Origin: Neptunomonas antarctica
GTDB taxonomy: Bacteria > Pseudomonadota > Gammaproteobacteria > Pseudomonadales > Balneatricaceae
NCBI RefSeq assembly: GCF_001305295.1
Contig: NZ_LJSI01000053.1
Span: forward strand, 186,001 to 250,000
Reading direction: 5' to 3'
Length of the DNA stretch: 64,000 nucleotides
The position numbers and the translations under genes were made by a program. Below, one piece after another: positions 7,675 to 16,948 of the stretch. How positions within the stretch are numbered: the stretch's first letter is position 1; every line of letters begins with the position of its first letter. The notes beneath the pieces were generated by a model. That model was not told the origin of the DNA and ran no database searches. It was given only the letters and a program-made list of their open reading frames with translations.

Positions 7675-8223
7675 AAACACTCTTTTTACGTATTGCTACT
7701 ATTTGGAGAATCTCATCCTAAGAAGCTCAACTAAAATAATACTGAGTTAAATATAGCATATATAATGTTAAACACATGCAATAGATGTAACATATGTCAT
7801 AAATGGCACATATGTCTATAATGAGAGTGTCACAACATTTTTGATGTCGAGTATCCAAAAATATATTGTTTGAAAGAGCGTTACCCCATTCGATTAGTAA
7901 GCGAAGTCGCTTTACCAAAAGTGGAAATGCCTTTCCGGATGGATAGCATTAATTTTTTAGTTCTTACGCTCAAGTAAGAACAAACCAGCATCGTATGGCC
8001 AGTAGATAAGAGCCTTGATAAGACAACACTACAATGCATAGTCCCTGTGCATTGTAGTGTTACCCCAGAAAATCGAAGCCGTATTTATTGAGTTCTCAGG
8101 TTATAAAAGAAGCGTTAAGTAAAAGGGATAACGTGTGATGTTATCGCATTAACGTCTTATGAAAATAGCGTTATGCTATCGTTAAAAATAATAATTAAAT
8201 ATAATTAAATCAAAGGCTTATAT
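7675..8223. promoter_or_regulatory. Divergent promoter region with ACATATGT boxes and two hairpins
   Basis: 549 bp between the leftward DUF3494 gene and rightward tpsB. ACATATGT palindromes lie at 7790-7797 and 7808-7815, 18 bp apart, next to ATATAGCATATA, which is conserved upstream of paralog 2 and partly of paralog 3. A perfect 8-bp inverted repeat (GTTCTTAC/GTAAGAAC, 7960-7981) and a perfect 14-bp inverted repeat with a 9-nt loop (8025-8038/8048-8061) follow; neither has a U-tract. These are candidate operators or mRNA structures for the two transcription units. No credible gene lies in this gap. Confidence 0.5.
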
Positions 8224-9969
8224 TTGAAATTTTCTAAGCAGAACTCCCTTAGCAGCATTGCGTTATTGCTTTTTAGTGCAATTTCTCTGGCTAATGCTGA
8301 AACGGCACCCGCTCCTGACGCGGGATTGTTGATGCGCGAAACGCGTGAGTTGCCGGAAACGGCCAAACACAAACCCGAAGTTACCATCGAAAATGCTGAG
8401 CGACAGCGCCGGCCAATGCCGTCCCAAAAAGGTTTACAGATTACGGTGCAGTCTTTTTTGCTGAGCGGTAATACCCAATTTACGGCGGTGCAGCTTTTGC
8501 CACTGCTGGATAAGTACAAAGGTCATCCGGTTGGTTTTTATGAGCTGCAAGCGGCCGCTAATTTGATTGCCGATTTTTACCGCAAGGCCGGTTATTTCGT
8601 AACACTCGCTTATTTGCCTACGCAATCGCTTAAAAACGGCGTTGTTGAGATTGTGATTCTTGAAGGTAATTTAGACAGCTCTCATTTAAACGGCAATGCC
8701 ATTAAGTTAATCGGCGATACCCGAATTAATAAAAGCGTATTACAACGATTTATAAACACCAAGAAAACCGGCGAACTAGTCACTGATAAAAACTCAAGTC
8801 ATCTGAGTCTGCTAATTAACGACCTGCCCGGTATTCAAAGCGTAGTTGTGCTGTCGGCGGGCAGCACAACCGGCACGTCTGCTTTAACTCTCAAGGTCAA
8901 AGAAGGCCCGTTACTGAGCGGTTATGTGTCGACCGATAATCATGGTCTGTACTCTACCGGTTATTACCGTTTTGACGGCAGCCTGAACATTAACGACCCG
9001 TTTGGCTTGGGTGATCAGCTGTCACTGCGCGTACAGACCACGGATACTGGCGGGTCGGTGATGGGGGCTGCTAATTATAATGCTCCGATTAATGGCTATG
9101 GCACCAGTTTGGCGGTTAATTTTTCCCAGCTGGATTACAGTTTAGGACGCAGCTATGAGGCTTTACAGGCCGACGGGATGGCGCGAACTTTGGGCACAAG
9201 CTTAATCCACCCCCTATATTTAACCCGCGACACTCGTTTATTCGGTACGGCGCATTATGAACATCGCTGGCTGCAAGACGATATTAATGCCTTTGATAAT
9301 TACAATCAGCGTGAAATTGATGTGATGAGTTTTTCTTTTCGCATCAGTGCGTTTGATAATCTGCTGCTCACCAATGGCTTAACTCAAGCGTATATCAGCC
9401 TCTCCGCAGGCCGTCTGTCTTTTACCAATCAAGCCGCCGCTCAGCAGGATAGTCTCGCGCTAAATTCCACTGGCGGCTATCACAAATTTACTTGGAAGAT
9501 TAACCGCACTCAAGATGTTTGGAACAACGACATCTGGGGCGACATCAGTATGTACATCAATTTCAGCGGTCAGGTTGCCAGCAAAAACATCGACAGTTCC
9601 GAACAAATGAGTTTTGGCGGGCCGAATGCTATCCGTGCTTATCCGGTCGGTGAAGGCAGTGCCGACGAGGGTTGGCTGTTCAACGCTGAAACCCGTTACA
9701 GTCTGCCACGTTTTGAAAGTGTTCCCGGACGTTTGCAGATAATCGGTTTCATTGATAGCGGCTATTCGCGCGTCAATGCCAGCCCATTAGCAGGTGATTT
9801 AAATAATTCGAGGCATTTGACCGGTTACGGGGTTGGGGTTAATTGGTTGGGTGCAGCAGGTTTTACTCTGCGTACCAGTGTGGCGTGGCGTGATGCAAAC
9901 ACACAACCGACTTCCGACCCTACCGCCAGCGAACCGCAGGTCTATTTTCAATTAACCCAAACTTTTTAA
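8224..9969 (+). CDS. TpsB two-partner secretion transporter (ShlB/FhaC/HecB family)
   Basis: 581 residues. It exports the TpsA protein encoded 10 nt downstream across the outer membrane. The start is TTG 8224, with AAAGG about 8 nt upstream and an immediate signal peptide (MKFSKQNSLSSIALLLFSAISLANA). Residues ~75-150 form a POTRA_2 domain (LQITVQSFLLSGNTQF, LPLLDKYKGHPV, YRKAGYFVTLAYLPTQ), residues ~150-225 a second POTRA-like region, and the remainder a 16-strand beta-barrel of the ShlB type ending in an aromatic residue (VYFQLTQTF), as is usual for BamA-dependent barrels. FGGPNAIRAYPVGEGSADEG matches the family's conserved L6-loop region (R-x-Y). Length is typical. Confidence 0.93.
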   Translation: MKFSKQNSLSSIALLLFSAISLANAETAPAPDAGLLMRETRELPETAKHKPEVTIENAERQRRPMPSQKGLQITVQSFLLSGNTQFTAVQLLPLLDKYKGHPVGFYELQAAANLIADFYRKAGYFVTLAYLPTQSLKNGVVEIVILEGNLDSSHLNGNAIKLIGDTRINKSVLQRFINTKKTGELVTDKNSSHLSLLINDLPGIQSVVVLSAGSTTGTSALTLKVKEGPLLSGYVSTDNHGLYSTGYYRFDGSLNINDPFGLGDQLSLRVQTTDTGGSVMGAANYNAPINGYGTSLAVNFSQLDYSLGRSYEALQADGMARTLGTSLIHPLYLTRDTRLFGTAHYEHRWLQDDINAFDNYNQREIDVMSFSFRISAFDNLLLTNGLTQAYISLSAGRLSFTNQAAAQQDSLALNSTGGYHKFTWKINRTQDVWNNDIWGDISMYINFSGQVASKNIDSSEQMSFGGPNAIRAYPVGEGSADEGWLFNAETRYSLPRFESVPGRLQIIGFIDSGYSRVNASPLAGDLNNSRHLTGYGVGVNWLGAAGFTLRTSVAWRDANTQPTSDPTASEPQVYFQLTQTF

Positions 9970-9979
9970 GGACAGCATC

Positions 9980-12900
9980 ATGAACCATATTTACCGCACT
10001 ATCTGGAGTGAGGCACTAGGGGCATGGGTTGCTGTCTCTGAACTGTGTAAAGGCAAAAGTAAGAATTCATCCAGCCGCCGCAAGATTTTGGCGACGGGTT
10101 TTCTGATGTGCGCTGCGCCGGTGTGGGCATTACCGACCGGCGAGCACATTGTCGCGGGGCAAATTGCGGTCAGTAATCCGGCGGCGAATCAAATGCAGAT
10201 TGACCAGACCAGTTCTAAAGCGGTGATTAACTGGCAAGGGTTTTCGATTAATTCGAATCAAGCGGTGAACATTAATCAACCGAACGCACAGGCGGCCTTG
10301 CTGAATAGAGTTGTCGGGGGTGATGCCAGTGTGATTGCGGGGCAGCTTACTGCGAACGGGCAGGTTTATCTGGTCAACCCGAACGGCGTGCTGTTCGGGG
10401 CAGGAGCGCAGGTCGATGTCGGTGCTTTAACGGCGACAACGCACACTATTACGGATGCCGATTTTATAGACGGCAATAACCATTTCAGCCAAAACGGTGC
10501 GACCGGCACAGTTGAAAATCGCGGCACGATTCAAACGCCGGAAGGCGGCGTGGTGGCGTTGATTGGCTCAAGCGTGACGAATACCGGCACAATTGACACC
10601 CCGAAAGGCACGACCGCATTGGTAGCGGGTAACACCGTAGACTTGGATTTTCAGGGCAACGGCCTGGTAGAAGTCACGATTTCTGAAGCGGCGTTGAATG
10701 CCCATATTACCAATAAAGGCGCGATACTGGCTGATGGAGGACGGGTGGTTTTAACCGCGAAAGCCGCGGGCGATTTAATGAATACCGTGATTAATCAGGA
10801 TGGTGTTATTCGCGCGTTGGGTTTGGTAGAACGCAACGGCGAGATTATTTTAGAGGGTGGCGATTACGGCATCACACAGGTTAGCGGATCGCTGGATACC
10901 AGCGGTGCGCAATCGGGTGGCACCATTAACGTCACCGGCAAGGATGTTAATATCGCCACAACGGCTAGCTTAACCGCTCAAGCGTTGGAAAGCGGCACAG
11001 CCGGAACGATTAACGTGTTGGCTGATATGGTTAACGGTACACTTAACGTCGCGGGAACACTGGATGCGTCTGCCGCTGGCACGGCGGATGGCGGCTTTAT
11101 TGAAACCTCGGCGTCGCATGTCCAGATTGCTGATTCTGTAAAAGTAACCACCTTAGCGACAACTGGCCGCAACGGTACCTGGTTGATTGATCCGGCTGAC
11201 TTTAATATCGGGGAGGATGCTGCGGGTGCTGTTAGTAATCTGTCTGGAGCAACGCTCTCGGCGAACTTAGGCGGCGGCAATGTAACGATTCTCTCTAGCA
11301 GTGGAACAGCTAACGGGTCTGGCGATGTCAACGTCAATGACGCAGTAAACTGGAGCGCGAACACCACGCTTGCTCTGACCGCTTCGAATAACGTTAACGT
11401 TAACGCTAATATCAATGCAACAGGTACGTCGGCTGGTATTGCCTTCAACCCTAACACAGCCAACGGTGCGGGTGCTTCAGCCGAAGCTGCGAGCACCACC
11501 GGTAAATTGATCCTGGCACCGGGCGTCACCGTCGGTCTGTCAGGTGCTTCATCCACGCTGGCTATCGGCGGCACAAACTATACCGTCATACACGACCTGG
11601 CGGGTCTGCAAGCCGTGAATAACAATGTGGCGGGGAGCTATGCACTGGGCAATACCATCGATGCATCGGCCACCAACGCGGCGACGTCCCCGACTCTATT
11701 TACCCCAATACTTGATTTTACAGGTCACTTCAACGGTCTGGGCAACAGCATTAACGACCTCACTATCGATACGCCAGCGTTAGATAATGTGGCTTTATTC
11801 GGATCGAGTACTGCCGCTGCCGACACCGCTACTACCGGTTCATTGAATAACATCGGTCTGGTTGATGCAAAGATTACGGGCAACAATTACGTCGCAGGTC
11901 TGGTCGCGCGTCTGACGCTGGCGGACGGCAACTTTAGTAACAACTATTCCAAGGGCGGCACGATCACGGGCTTGGGTTACATTGGCGGCCTGGCTTCGTG
12001 GGTCACACTGGGTTCGGGTGACTTCAGCAACAACTACGTCACCAGCAGCACGGCCAACGCAGGTAGCGTGACGGGCACTTCTTACAGTGGTGGTGTGGTG
12101 GGGTGGACTACGCTCGACGCGGGTAACTTTAGCCATAACTACGCCACAGTTGCTGTAAATGACGGCGGGGTCAGTGCCTCCTATATGGGCGGGGTGGTCG
12201 GTTGGGCTACACTCACCGCCGGTAATATAAACAACAACTACGCTACCGGCGATGTGGAGGGGACTTCCTACACGGGTGGACTGGCAGGATGGACCACGCT
12301 GACCGATGGTGATTTCGCTATCAACTCAGCGACTGGCGATGTGACGGATAGCAATATCAGTGGTTCTTACGCAGGCGGTCTGGTGGGCTGGAATACCATC
12401 ACCAAAGGTGACTTCGTCAGCAATTCGGCTACCGGTAATGTAACGGGTTCGACCTTCCTGGGCGGTTTGGTGGGTATGAGTACACTCGGCAACGGTAGTT
12501 TCAAGATCAACTATGCGACCGGCGATGTCACAGCTACGAGCGTCGATGGCGCCAATTCCGGTGGTCTGGTGGGCTGGAGCTCGCTGACGAATGGTGACTT
12601 CGATACCAACTTCGCCACGGGAGATGTGTCCGGGGCAACTTACACCGGCGGCTTGATGGGGTTGAGCACCATCATTACCGGTAACTTGAGCAACAACTAC
12701 GCCACCGGCGATGTTTATGACAGCACTACCTCCGGCACCGGTACTTACCGGGGCGGGTTGATCGGTTCGAGTTCGGTCTCAGGCGATGTTCTCAACGTTT
12801 ACGCTACGGGTAGTGTGACCGGCGTGACCTATGTCGGCGGGCTATTGGGTTCCAGCTCCGAGACCCGCATCAGAAACAGCTACTCCACAGGGCTAGTGAC

Positions 12901-15091
12901 GGGCGGGCCGACGTTGAGTGGCGCTCTGTTGGGATCCAATTCAGGTACGGTTACCAACAGTTTCTGGGATAGTTCTCCTGCGGGGCAATACGCCACCAGC
13001 GATGGCGGGACGGCTCAGGCTAACTTGAACACCAATATGCATACCCAGGCTAATTTAGCACCATGGAACTTTACCAGTAGTGCAAACGGCCCGAATACCT
13101 GGGTAATGACCGATGGCGCCACGCTGCCGTTTCTGCAGGCATTCATCACGCAGACGCCAGTGACTATCGATCCTGTAACTAAGGTCTATGACGGTTTGGC
13201 TTATACCCCGACAGAAGTGGATTATTCGGCTCTGGCTATTAACACAAACGGTACACTTGTCACCAGTGACAACACTTTTGTGACTTACTATGCGGCTCCC
13301 AATCGGAGCGTAACGTTGGCTGGTTTGGGGGCTTTGACAGTGGCCGCCGCCAGCGGTAATACCAATGTCGGTGATTATGCCCTGACGGTTGCCGGGGGAG
13401 TGAGTTCTTCAGCTACTCTCACGCAGTTGAACAGCAACGGGGTGACTGCTAACGCTGCTAATCTCACCGTGACTGCAGCACCGCTGGAGGTCACCGCCAA
13501 TAGTGTCACCAAGATTTATGATGGAAAATTGACGACAGATGGCGGCGCGATTGTTACTGGCGGCACGCTTTACACCAACGCCGGTAACGGTAACACCACT
13601 CCCGATAGATTGAGCGGTGGAAGCTTCGCCTTCACCGATAAGAATGCCGGCACGGGCAATAAGACGGTTGCCGTTAGCGGGATGACCCTAAACGACGGTA
13701 ACAATGGCAATAACTACGCCATTACCTACGTGGATAATAATACCAGTACCATTAATCCAGCCGTCGTTACATTGTCGGCGACCAAGGTCTACGACGGTAA
13801 TACAAGCTTGGCTAATGCTGTCTCAATAGGAACCGGGGTTGACGATGAGACCCTGACCTATACAGGTGCAACAGCCAACAGTGCAAACGTGGTAGGGGCA
13901 AGCTACATCACCGCGCTCACGCTGGGTGACAGTGCTGGTGCGACGACTACAACCGGCGGCTTAGCCAGTAACTATATTCTGCCCACGCTTAATAGCACTA
14001 ATGCGGCAGCGACAATTACCGCGAAAGCCGTGAGCATCACCGGCATGGCTGCAACCAACCGTGCCTATGATGGTAGCCTCGCTGCTACGCTGACAGGGGG
14101 AGCCGTAGACACAGGTATCACGGGCGAAACCCTGACCGTCACAGGACAAACCGGAACGTTTGCCGATAAGAACGTCGCCGATAATATCGCCGTGACTGTC
14201 GCCAGCGCCGCACTGGCCGATGGGACAGGCCTGGCGAGTAACTACAGCCTGACGGCACAACCGGGCGTTACTGCTGCCAATATTACCGCGAAAGCGGTGA
14301 GCATCACCGGCATGGCAGCAACCAACCGTGCCTATAATGGTAGCCTCGCTGCTACGCTGACGGGGGGAGCTGTTGACACAGGTATCACGGGCGAAACTCT
14401 GACCGTCACAGGACAAACCGGAACGTTTGCCGATAAGAACGTCGCCGATAATATCGCCGTGACTGTCACCAACGCCGCACTGACCGATGGGACAGGCCTG
14501 GCGAGTAACTACAGCCTGACGGCACAACCGAGCGATACTGCTGCCAATATCAATACGAAAGCCCTGACACTTGCCAGCGCCACGGTGACCAATAAAATCT
14601 ATGATGGCAACACCGATGCGACTGTCACCAGTGGTGTTTTGAATGGACTTATTGGTACAGAGACGCTAGCCGTCTCAGGTAGTGGCGAGTTTGACGACAA
14701 AAATGCGGGCACCGCTAAAGCAGTGACAGCTAGTGCCATTACGCTAGCTAATGCCGGTAGTGGAATTACCGCCGGACTGGCGAGAAACTACAGCCTTGAT
14801 GCCAGCGCCAACCCGACAACGGGCATGACCGCTGATATCACTTCCGACATTAGTAGTTCGATTGTAGCTAAAGCAAAAGAGCAAGAAGTGGTAAGGCAGT
14901 TAACCGACGCAAGTTCAGGACTGTTCAGTTCCACTACTAATTCAGGACTTGAAAGTTCTAATAAGGACAGTGTTGTCGCAGACAAAAAAATCAATAAAAA
15001 CACAATGCAATTTGCCAGTAACAATGAGATTAATGTTAACGCAATAAATAACAATGTTAACGTTGAGGGGGATGGTATAAACGCCCCGTAA
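9980..15091 (+). CDS. TpsA filamentous-haemagglutinin-like exoprotein with GLUG and YDG repeats
   Basis: 1703 residues, secreted by the adjacent TpsB. The N-terminus (MNHIYRTIWSEALGAWVAVSE) is an extended signal peptide region (ESPR), with cleavage near APVWA-LPTG (~residue 50). Residues ~51-330 form the TPS/haemagglutination-activity domain with the motif VNPNGVLFG. Residues ~620-1000 hold about ten GLUG-type repeats (NNYATGDVxGxxYTGGLxGxxT). Residues ~1055-1610 contain six YDG-type repeats (VYDG, IYDG, VYDG, AYDG, AYNG, IYDG); the fourth and fifth are near-identical over 267 bp. The C-terminus is a short charged tail with no LPXTG, PEP-CTERM or barrel anchor, so surface retention would depend on the TPS mechanism. 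The likely role is adhesion or biofilm. No CDI toxin domain is visible. Confidence 0.93.
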   Translation: MNHIYRTIWSEALGAWVAVSELCKGKSKNSSSRRKILATGFLMCAAPVWALPTGEHIVAGQIAVSNPAANQMQIDQTSSKAVINWQGFSINSNQAVNINQPNAQAALLNRVVGGDASVIAGQLTANGQVYLVNPNGVLFGAGAQVDVGALTATTHTITDADFIDGNNHFSQNGATGTVENRGTIQTPEGGVVALIGSSVTNTGTIDTPKGTTALVAGNTVDLDFQGNGLVEVTISEAALNAHITNKGAILADGGRVVLTAKAAGDLMNTVINQDGVIRALGLVERNGEIILEGGDYGITQVSGSLDTSGAQSGGTINVTGKDVNIATTASLTAQALESGTAGTINVLADMVNGTLNVAGTLDASAAGTADGGFIETSASHVQIADSVKVTTLATTGRNGTWLIDPADFNIGEDAAGAVSNLSGATLSANLGGGNVTILSSSGTANGSGDVNVNDAVNWSANTTLALTASNNVNVNANINATGTSAGIAFNPNTANGAGASAEAASTTGKLILAPGVTVGLSGASSTLAIGGTNYTVIHDLAGLQAVNNNVAGSYALGNTIDASATNAATSPTLFTPILDFTGHFNGLGNSINDLTIDTPALDNVALFGSSTAAADTATTGSLNNIGLVDAKITGNNYVAGLVARLTLADGNFSNNYSKGGTITGLGYIGGLASWVTLGSGDFSNNYVTSSTANAGSVTGTSYSGGVVGWTTLDAGNFSHNYATVAVNDGGVSASYMGGVVGWATLTAGNINNNYATGDVEGTSYTGGLAGWTTLTDGDFAINSATGDVTDSNISGSYAGGLVGWNTITKGDFVSNSATGNVTGSTFLGGLVGMSTLGNGSFKINYATGDVTATSVDGANSGGLVGWSSLTNGDFDTNFATGDVSGATYTGGLMGLSTIITGNLSNNYATGDVYDSTTSGTGTYRGGLIGSSSVSGDVLNVYATGSVTGVTYVGGLLGSSSETRIRNSYSTGLVTGGPTLSGALLGSNSGTVTNSFWDSSPAGQYATSDGGTAQANLNTNMHTQANLAPWNFTSSANGPNTWVMTDGATLPFLQAFITQTPVTIDPVTKVYDGLAYTPTEVDYSALAINTNGTLVTSDNTFVTYYAAPNRSVTLAGLGALTVAAASGNTNVGDYALTVAGGVSSSATLTQLNSNGVTANAANLTVTAAPLEVTANSVTKIYDGKLTTDGGAIVTGGTLYTNAGNGNTTPDRLSGGSFAFTDKNAGTGNKTVAVSGMTLNDGNNGNNYAITYVDNNTSTINPAVVTLSATKVYDGNTSLANAVSIGTGVDDETLTYTGATANSANVVGASYITALTLGDSAGATTTTGGLASNYILPTLNSTNAAATITAKAVSITGMAATNRAYDGSLAATLTGGAVDTGITGETLTVTGQTGTFADKNVADNIAVTVASAALADGTGLASNYSLTAQPGVTAANITAKAVSITGMAATNRAYNGSLAATLTGGAVDTGITGETLTVTGQTGTFADKNVADNIAVTVTNAALTDGTGLASNYSLTAQPSDTAANINTKALTLASATVTNKIYDGNTDATVTSGVLNGLIGTETLAVSGSGEFDDKNAGTAKAVTASAITLANAGSGITAGLARNYSLDASANPTTGMTADITSDISSSIVAKAKEQEVVRQLTDASSGLFSSTTNSGLESSNKDSVVADKKINKNTMQFASNNEINVNAINNNVNVEGDGINAP
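14021..14554 (+). repeat. Tandem 267-bp repeat inside tpsA (89-residue YDG units)
   Basis: Units starting at 14021 (GCGAAAGCCGTGAGC) and 14288 (GCGAAAGCGGTGAGC) are near-identical for 267 bp, both encoding KAVSITGMAATNRAY. The other YDG units of the same gene are much more diverged, so this is a recent in-frame duplication or gene-conversion tract. Confidence 0.9.
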
Positions 15092-15116
15092 ACCAGTAAT
15101 ACGTTAGGGTTTCAAG

Positions 15117-15150
15117 CCTTCCTTGTTTAAAAACGGGAAGGTTTTTTTTT
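15117..15150 (+). terminator. Intrinsic terminator after tpsA
   Basis: CCTTCC (15117-15122) pairs with GGAAGG (15136-15141) around a loop with extra GTTT/AAAC pairing, followed directly by a run of nine T. It lies 25 bp after the tpsA stop and closes the tpsBA unit. Confidence 0.85.
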
Positions 15151-15325
15151 GAAATTTTTTCGCTAAAAAACGTAAAATTATAAATTCTGGTGCAAATATT
15201 GATCCCTTATGACCAATATTGAACGGTCAGCACAAACAAAAACGGCTCCCGAAGAAGACGCTATTTATTAACTATTGAAGGGTATGCTTTCTTTCGTCTA
15301 GCTATACCCGCTAAATCGATAAGAT
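15151..15325. repeat. Duplicated 3' flank of DUF3494 paralog 2
   Basis: 15221-15325 (CGGTCAGCACA..., AACGGCTCCCG, ATGCTTTCTTTCGT) matches 16889-17015, the 3' end and flank of paralog 3. The match shows that the two genes arose by duplication of a segment extending beyond the coding region. It includes the out-of-frame relic of a PEP-CTERM tail. Confidence 0.75.
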
Positions 15326-16450
15326 CTAGAATAACCAAATTATAGAAGGCACCTTGTTCGGGGGGATGAAGTTACTAACGCAACCTTCCATTCCAATTAC
15401 GCTATCTGCGCCAAATTCGATGTAATTCGTCGCTGAAAAAGCGCCACCACAATCATTACCTATGCCTGCGATCAGGGTGTTGGCCCCTGCCAGGACGTAG
15501 CCACGCGAAAAAATATAGCCTATGGCTTCTGCGCCTGCGCCTAGTGATGTGTAGCCGGCTGAGCCAGTTGCGTCGCCCAGGACATTCCAGAGAATACTGC
15601 TGTTTTCGGTTACATCTTTCAATATAACCTTCGCGCCCGCCGCAAAAGTCAGGTAATTCGCGATGTTAAAAACCCATGTGCCGTCCACCCCTTTGCCATC
15701 AAGTGTGAGAGTTTTGTCGGCAGCTATCGTTAGATAATCTCTAGTGCTATAAATGCCAGCTTCGAGCGTCTCATGATTTATCCCGAAAGTAAGAGAGACT
15801 AGTTCTGTCCCCGTTCCCAGCTCCTTCAGCGTTTTTTGCACAGACGCAATGAGATCTTCCTGGTTTTGAACTATGGGAGACGCAGGCACAACCTTTGAAG
15901 AATTCGCCGTAAGAGTTCCATCAATCCGAACACCGGCGCCAATCGTGGTGGTAGTTCCGGCATCAACATCCCCGCGAAAAATTGAACCAGCACCGATCGT
16001 CACGGTGCTTCCGGCCAAAACATCGCCCCAGACCTCCACACCCGCATCGATCGTAACAGTGGTTCTGGCCACAAGATCGCCCTCGATATTTACAGCCGCG
16101 CCGAGGGTTGCGGTGGTTCCCGCCAGAGTGTAGCCACCGACAATGACAGCTGCGCCAAAGGTTGCGGTGGTTCCTGCCTCAATATAACCATCGGCACCTG
16201 CATCAGCGCCGAGGGTTGCGGTGGTTCCGGCCTCAATATTGCCCCCAATGGTTGCATTAGCGGCGAGTGTTATTGCGGTGACGCTCTGAATATTACCACC
16301 CGCCGTTGTGCGTGCGCCCATTGTTATGTAGCTACTGGCATAGAGCGACTGGTTAGTTAGATCTGAATCTAACAATGGTTGAAGTCCTGCTTGTGCGCTA
16401 GGCACAACAGAGAAAATCGAGATAAGGAGGAGTTGTTTTGTCGGTTTCAT
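15326..16450 (-). CDS. DUF3494 (ice-binding-like) secreted solenoid protein, paralog 2, anchor lost by frameshift
   Basis: 374 residues from ATG 16450. Signal peptide MKPTKQLLLISIFSVVPSAQA, then eight 18-residue repeats (GTTATLGADAGADGYIEA type) at residues ~35-185, then a DUF3494 domain with LEAGIYSTRDYL, LTLDGKGVDGTWVFNI and SILWNVLGDATG. It ends at VPSIIWLF followed by TAG. Compared with paralog 3, four bases are missing at this point. Beyond the stop, another frame still reads LIDLAGIARRKKA, the decayed basic tail of a PEP-CTERM signal. The product should therefore be released rather than exosortase-processed, unless the gene is on its way to being lost. Confidence 0.85.
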   Translation of the reverse strand: MKPTKQLLLISIFSVVPSAQAGLQPLLDSDLTNQSLYASSYITMGARTTAGGNIQSVTAITLAANATIGGNIEAGTTATLGADAGADGYIEAGTTATFGAAVIVGGYTLAGTTATLGAAVNIEGDLVARTTVTIDAGVEVWGDVLAGSTVTIGAGSIFRGDVDAGTTTTIGAGVRIDGTLTANSSKVVPASPIVQNQEDLIASVQKTLKELGTGTELVSLTFGINHETLEAGIYSTRDYLTIAADKTLTLDGKGVDGTWVFNIANYLTFAAGAKVILKDVTENSSILWNVLGDATGSAGYTSLGAGAEAIGYIFSRGYVLAGANTLIAGIGNDCGGAFSATNYIEFGADSVIGMEGCVSNFIPPNKVPSIIWLF

Positions 16451-16493
16451 AGAAGCTCTTTTACGTATTTCTACTATTTAGAGAATCTCGTCC

Positions 16494-16584
16494 TAAGAAG
16501 CTCAACTAAAATGATGCTAAGTTAAATATAGCATATACAAAATGCAGTACATCCTTCACAAAGCTATGATCAATCTTCAGTGGA
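16494..16584 (-). promoter_or_regulatory. Conserved upstream region of DUF3494 paralog 2
   Basis: AAGAAGCTCAACTAAAAT and AGTTAAATATAGCATATA are shared with the region upstream of paralog 1 (7720-7765), and AAGAAGTTCAGTTAA with that of paralog 3 (17990-18005). The shared block probably contains the promoter. The ACATATGT boxes of paralog 1 are not kept here. Confidence 0.5.
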
Positions 16585-16830
16585 TCAGCCGTTCAAGCAT
16601 TTAAGGGCGTCGTTTAGATCAACACTACCGTTCCCGCATAATCCACTGCTACAGCGTCATCGATGGCGGAGACGCCGGCGATGATGGAGGTGTAAACATT
16701 GGTAAATAAAGAGTGTAGGTATCTCCGTAGTGGGTGATCTGTACGGTTTTTTCTTTTCTTTGCAAGCAGCCGGAATTAGTGTTGTAGCAGTATATGATTT
16801 AGGCAGTAGCGTCAATAAACGTGGGCTTTT
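16585..16830 (+). pseudogene. Decayed second copy of the Mrr-like nuclease gene
   Basis: Three collinear blocks match the intact gene at 1565-2443. 16585-16640 matches 1815-1885 (ATCAGCCGTT.AAGC.TTTAAG, CGTCGTTTAG, AATCCACT). 16650-16700 matches ~1980-2035 (ATCGATGGCGGAGAC, CCGGCG.TGATGG.GGTGT). 16706-16745 matches ~2090-2130, with SVGISVVGDLYG aligning to SVGVSVVRELYG. Internal deletions and stops break the frame. The short open frame from GTG 16730 is the tail of this remnant rather than a separate gene. It is inserted between two DUF3494 paralogs. Confidence 0.75.
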
Positions 16831-16948
16831 AGCCAGCTTTAGAGGCTCACAACTGCGTTTGAAGCGTGCTATATTTTGGCTAATCACTAACGGTCAGCAC
16901 ACACAAAAACGGCTCCCGGAAGAGGCGTTATATATTAACATTTGAAGG

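Noticed and set aside
7727-7918. 63-codon minus-strand open frame upstream of paralog 1
   Set aside because: Covers the promoter block and ACATATGT palindromes; low-complexity Tyr/Cys-rich ending, no SD.
10978-11574. 198-codon antisense open frame in tpsA
   Set aside because: Mirror of Ala/Thr/Val-rich coding sequence in a GC-richer gene; no SD or domain.
13961-14527. 188-codon antisense open frame in tpsA
   Set aside because: Exists only because the repeated YDG units lack stops on the other strand; it repeats with the 267-bp unit and has no independent signals.
9980-15091. Contact-dependent inhibition (CdiA) system
   Set aside because: No VENN or toxin C-terminus and no immunity gene; the protein ends in YDG repeats and a short tail.
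16730-16945. 71-codon plus-strand frame as a separate gene
   Set aside because: Its beginning aligns with the internal SVGVSVVRELYG region of the Mrr-like nuclease, so it is part of a pseudogene.
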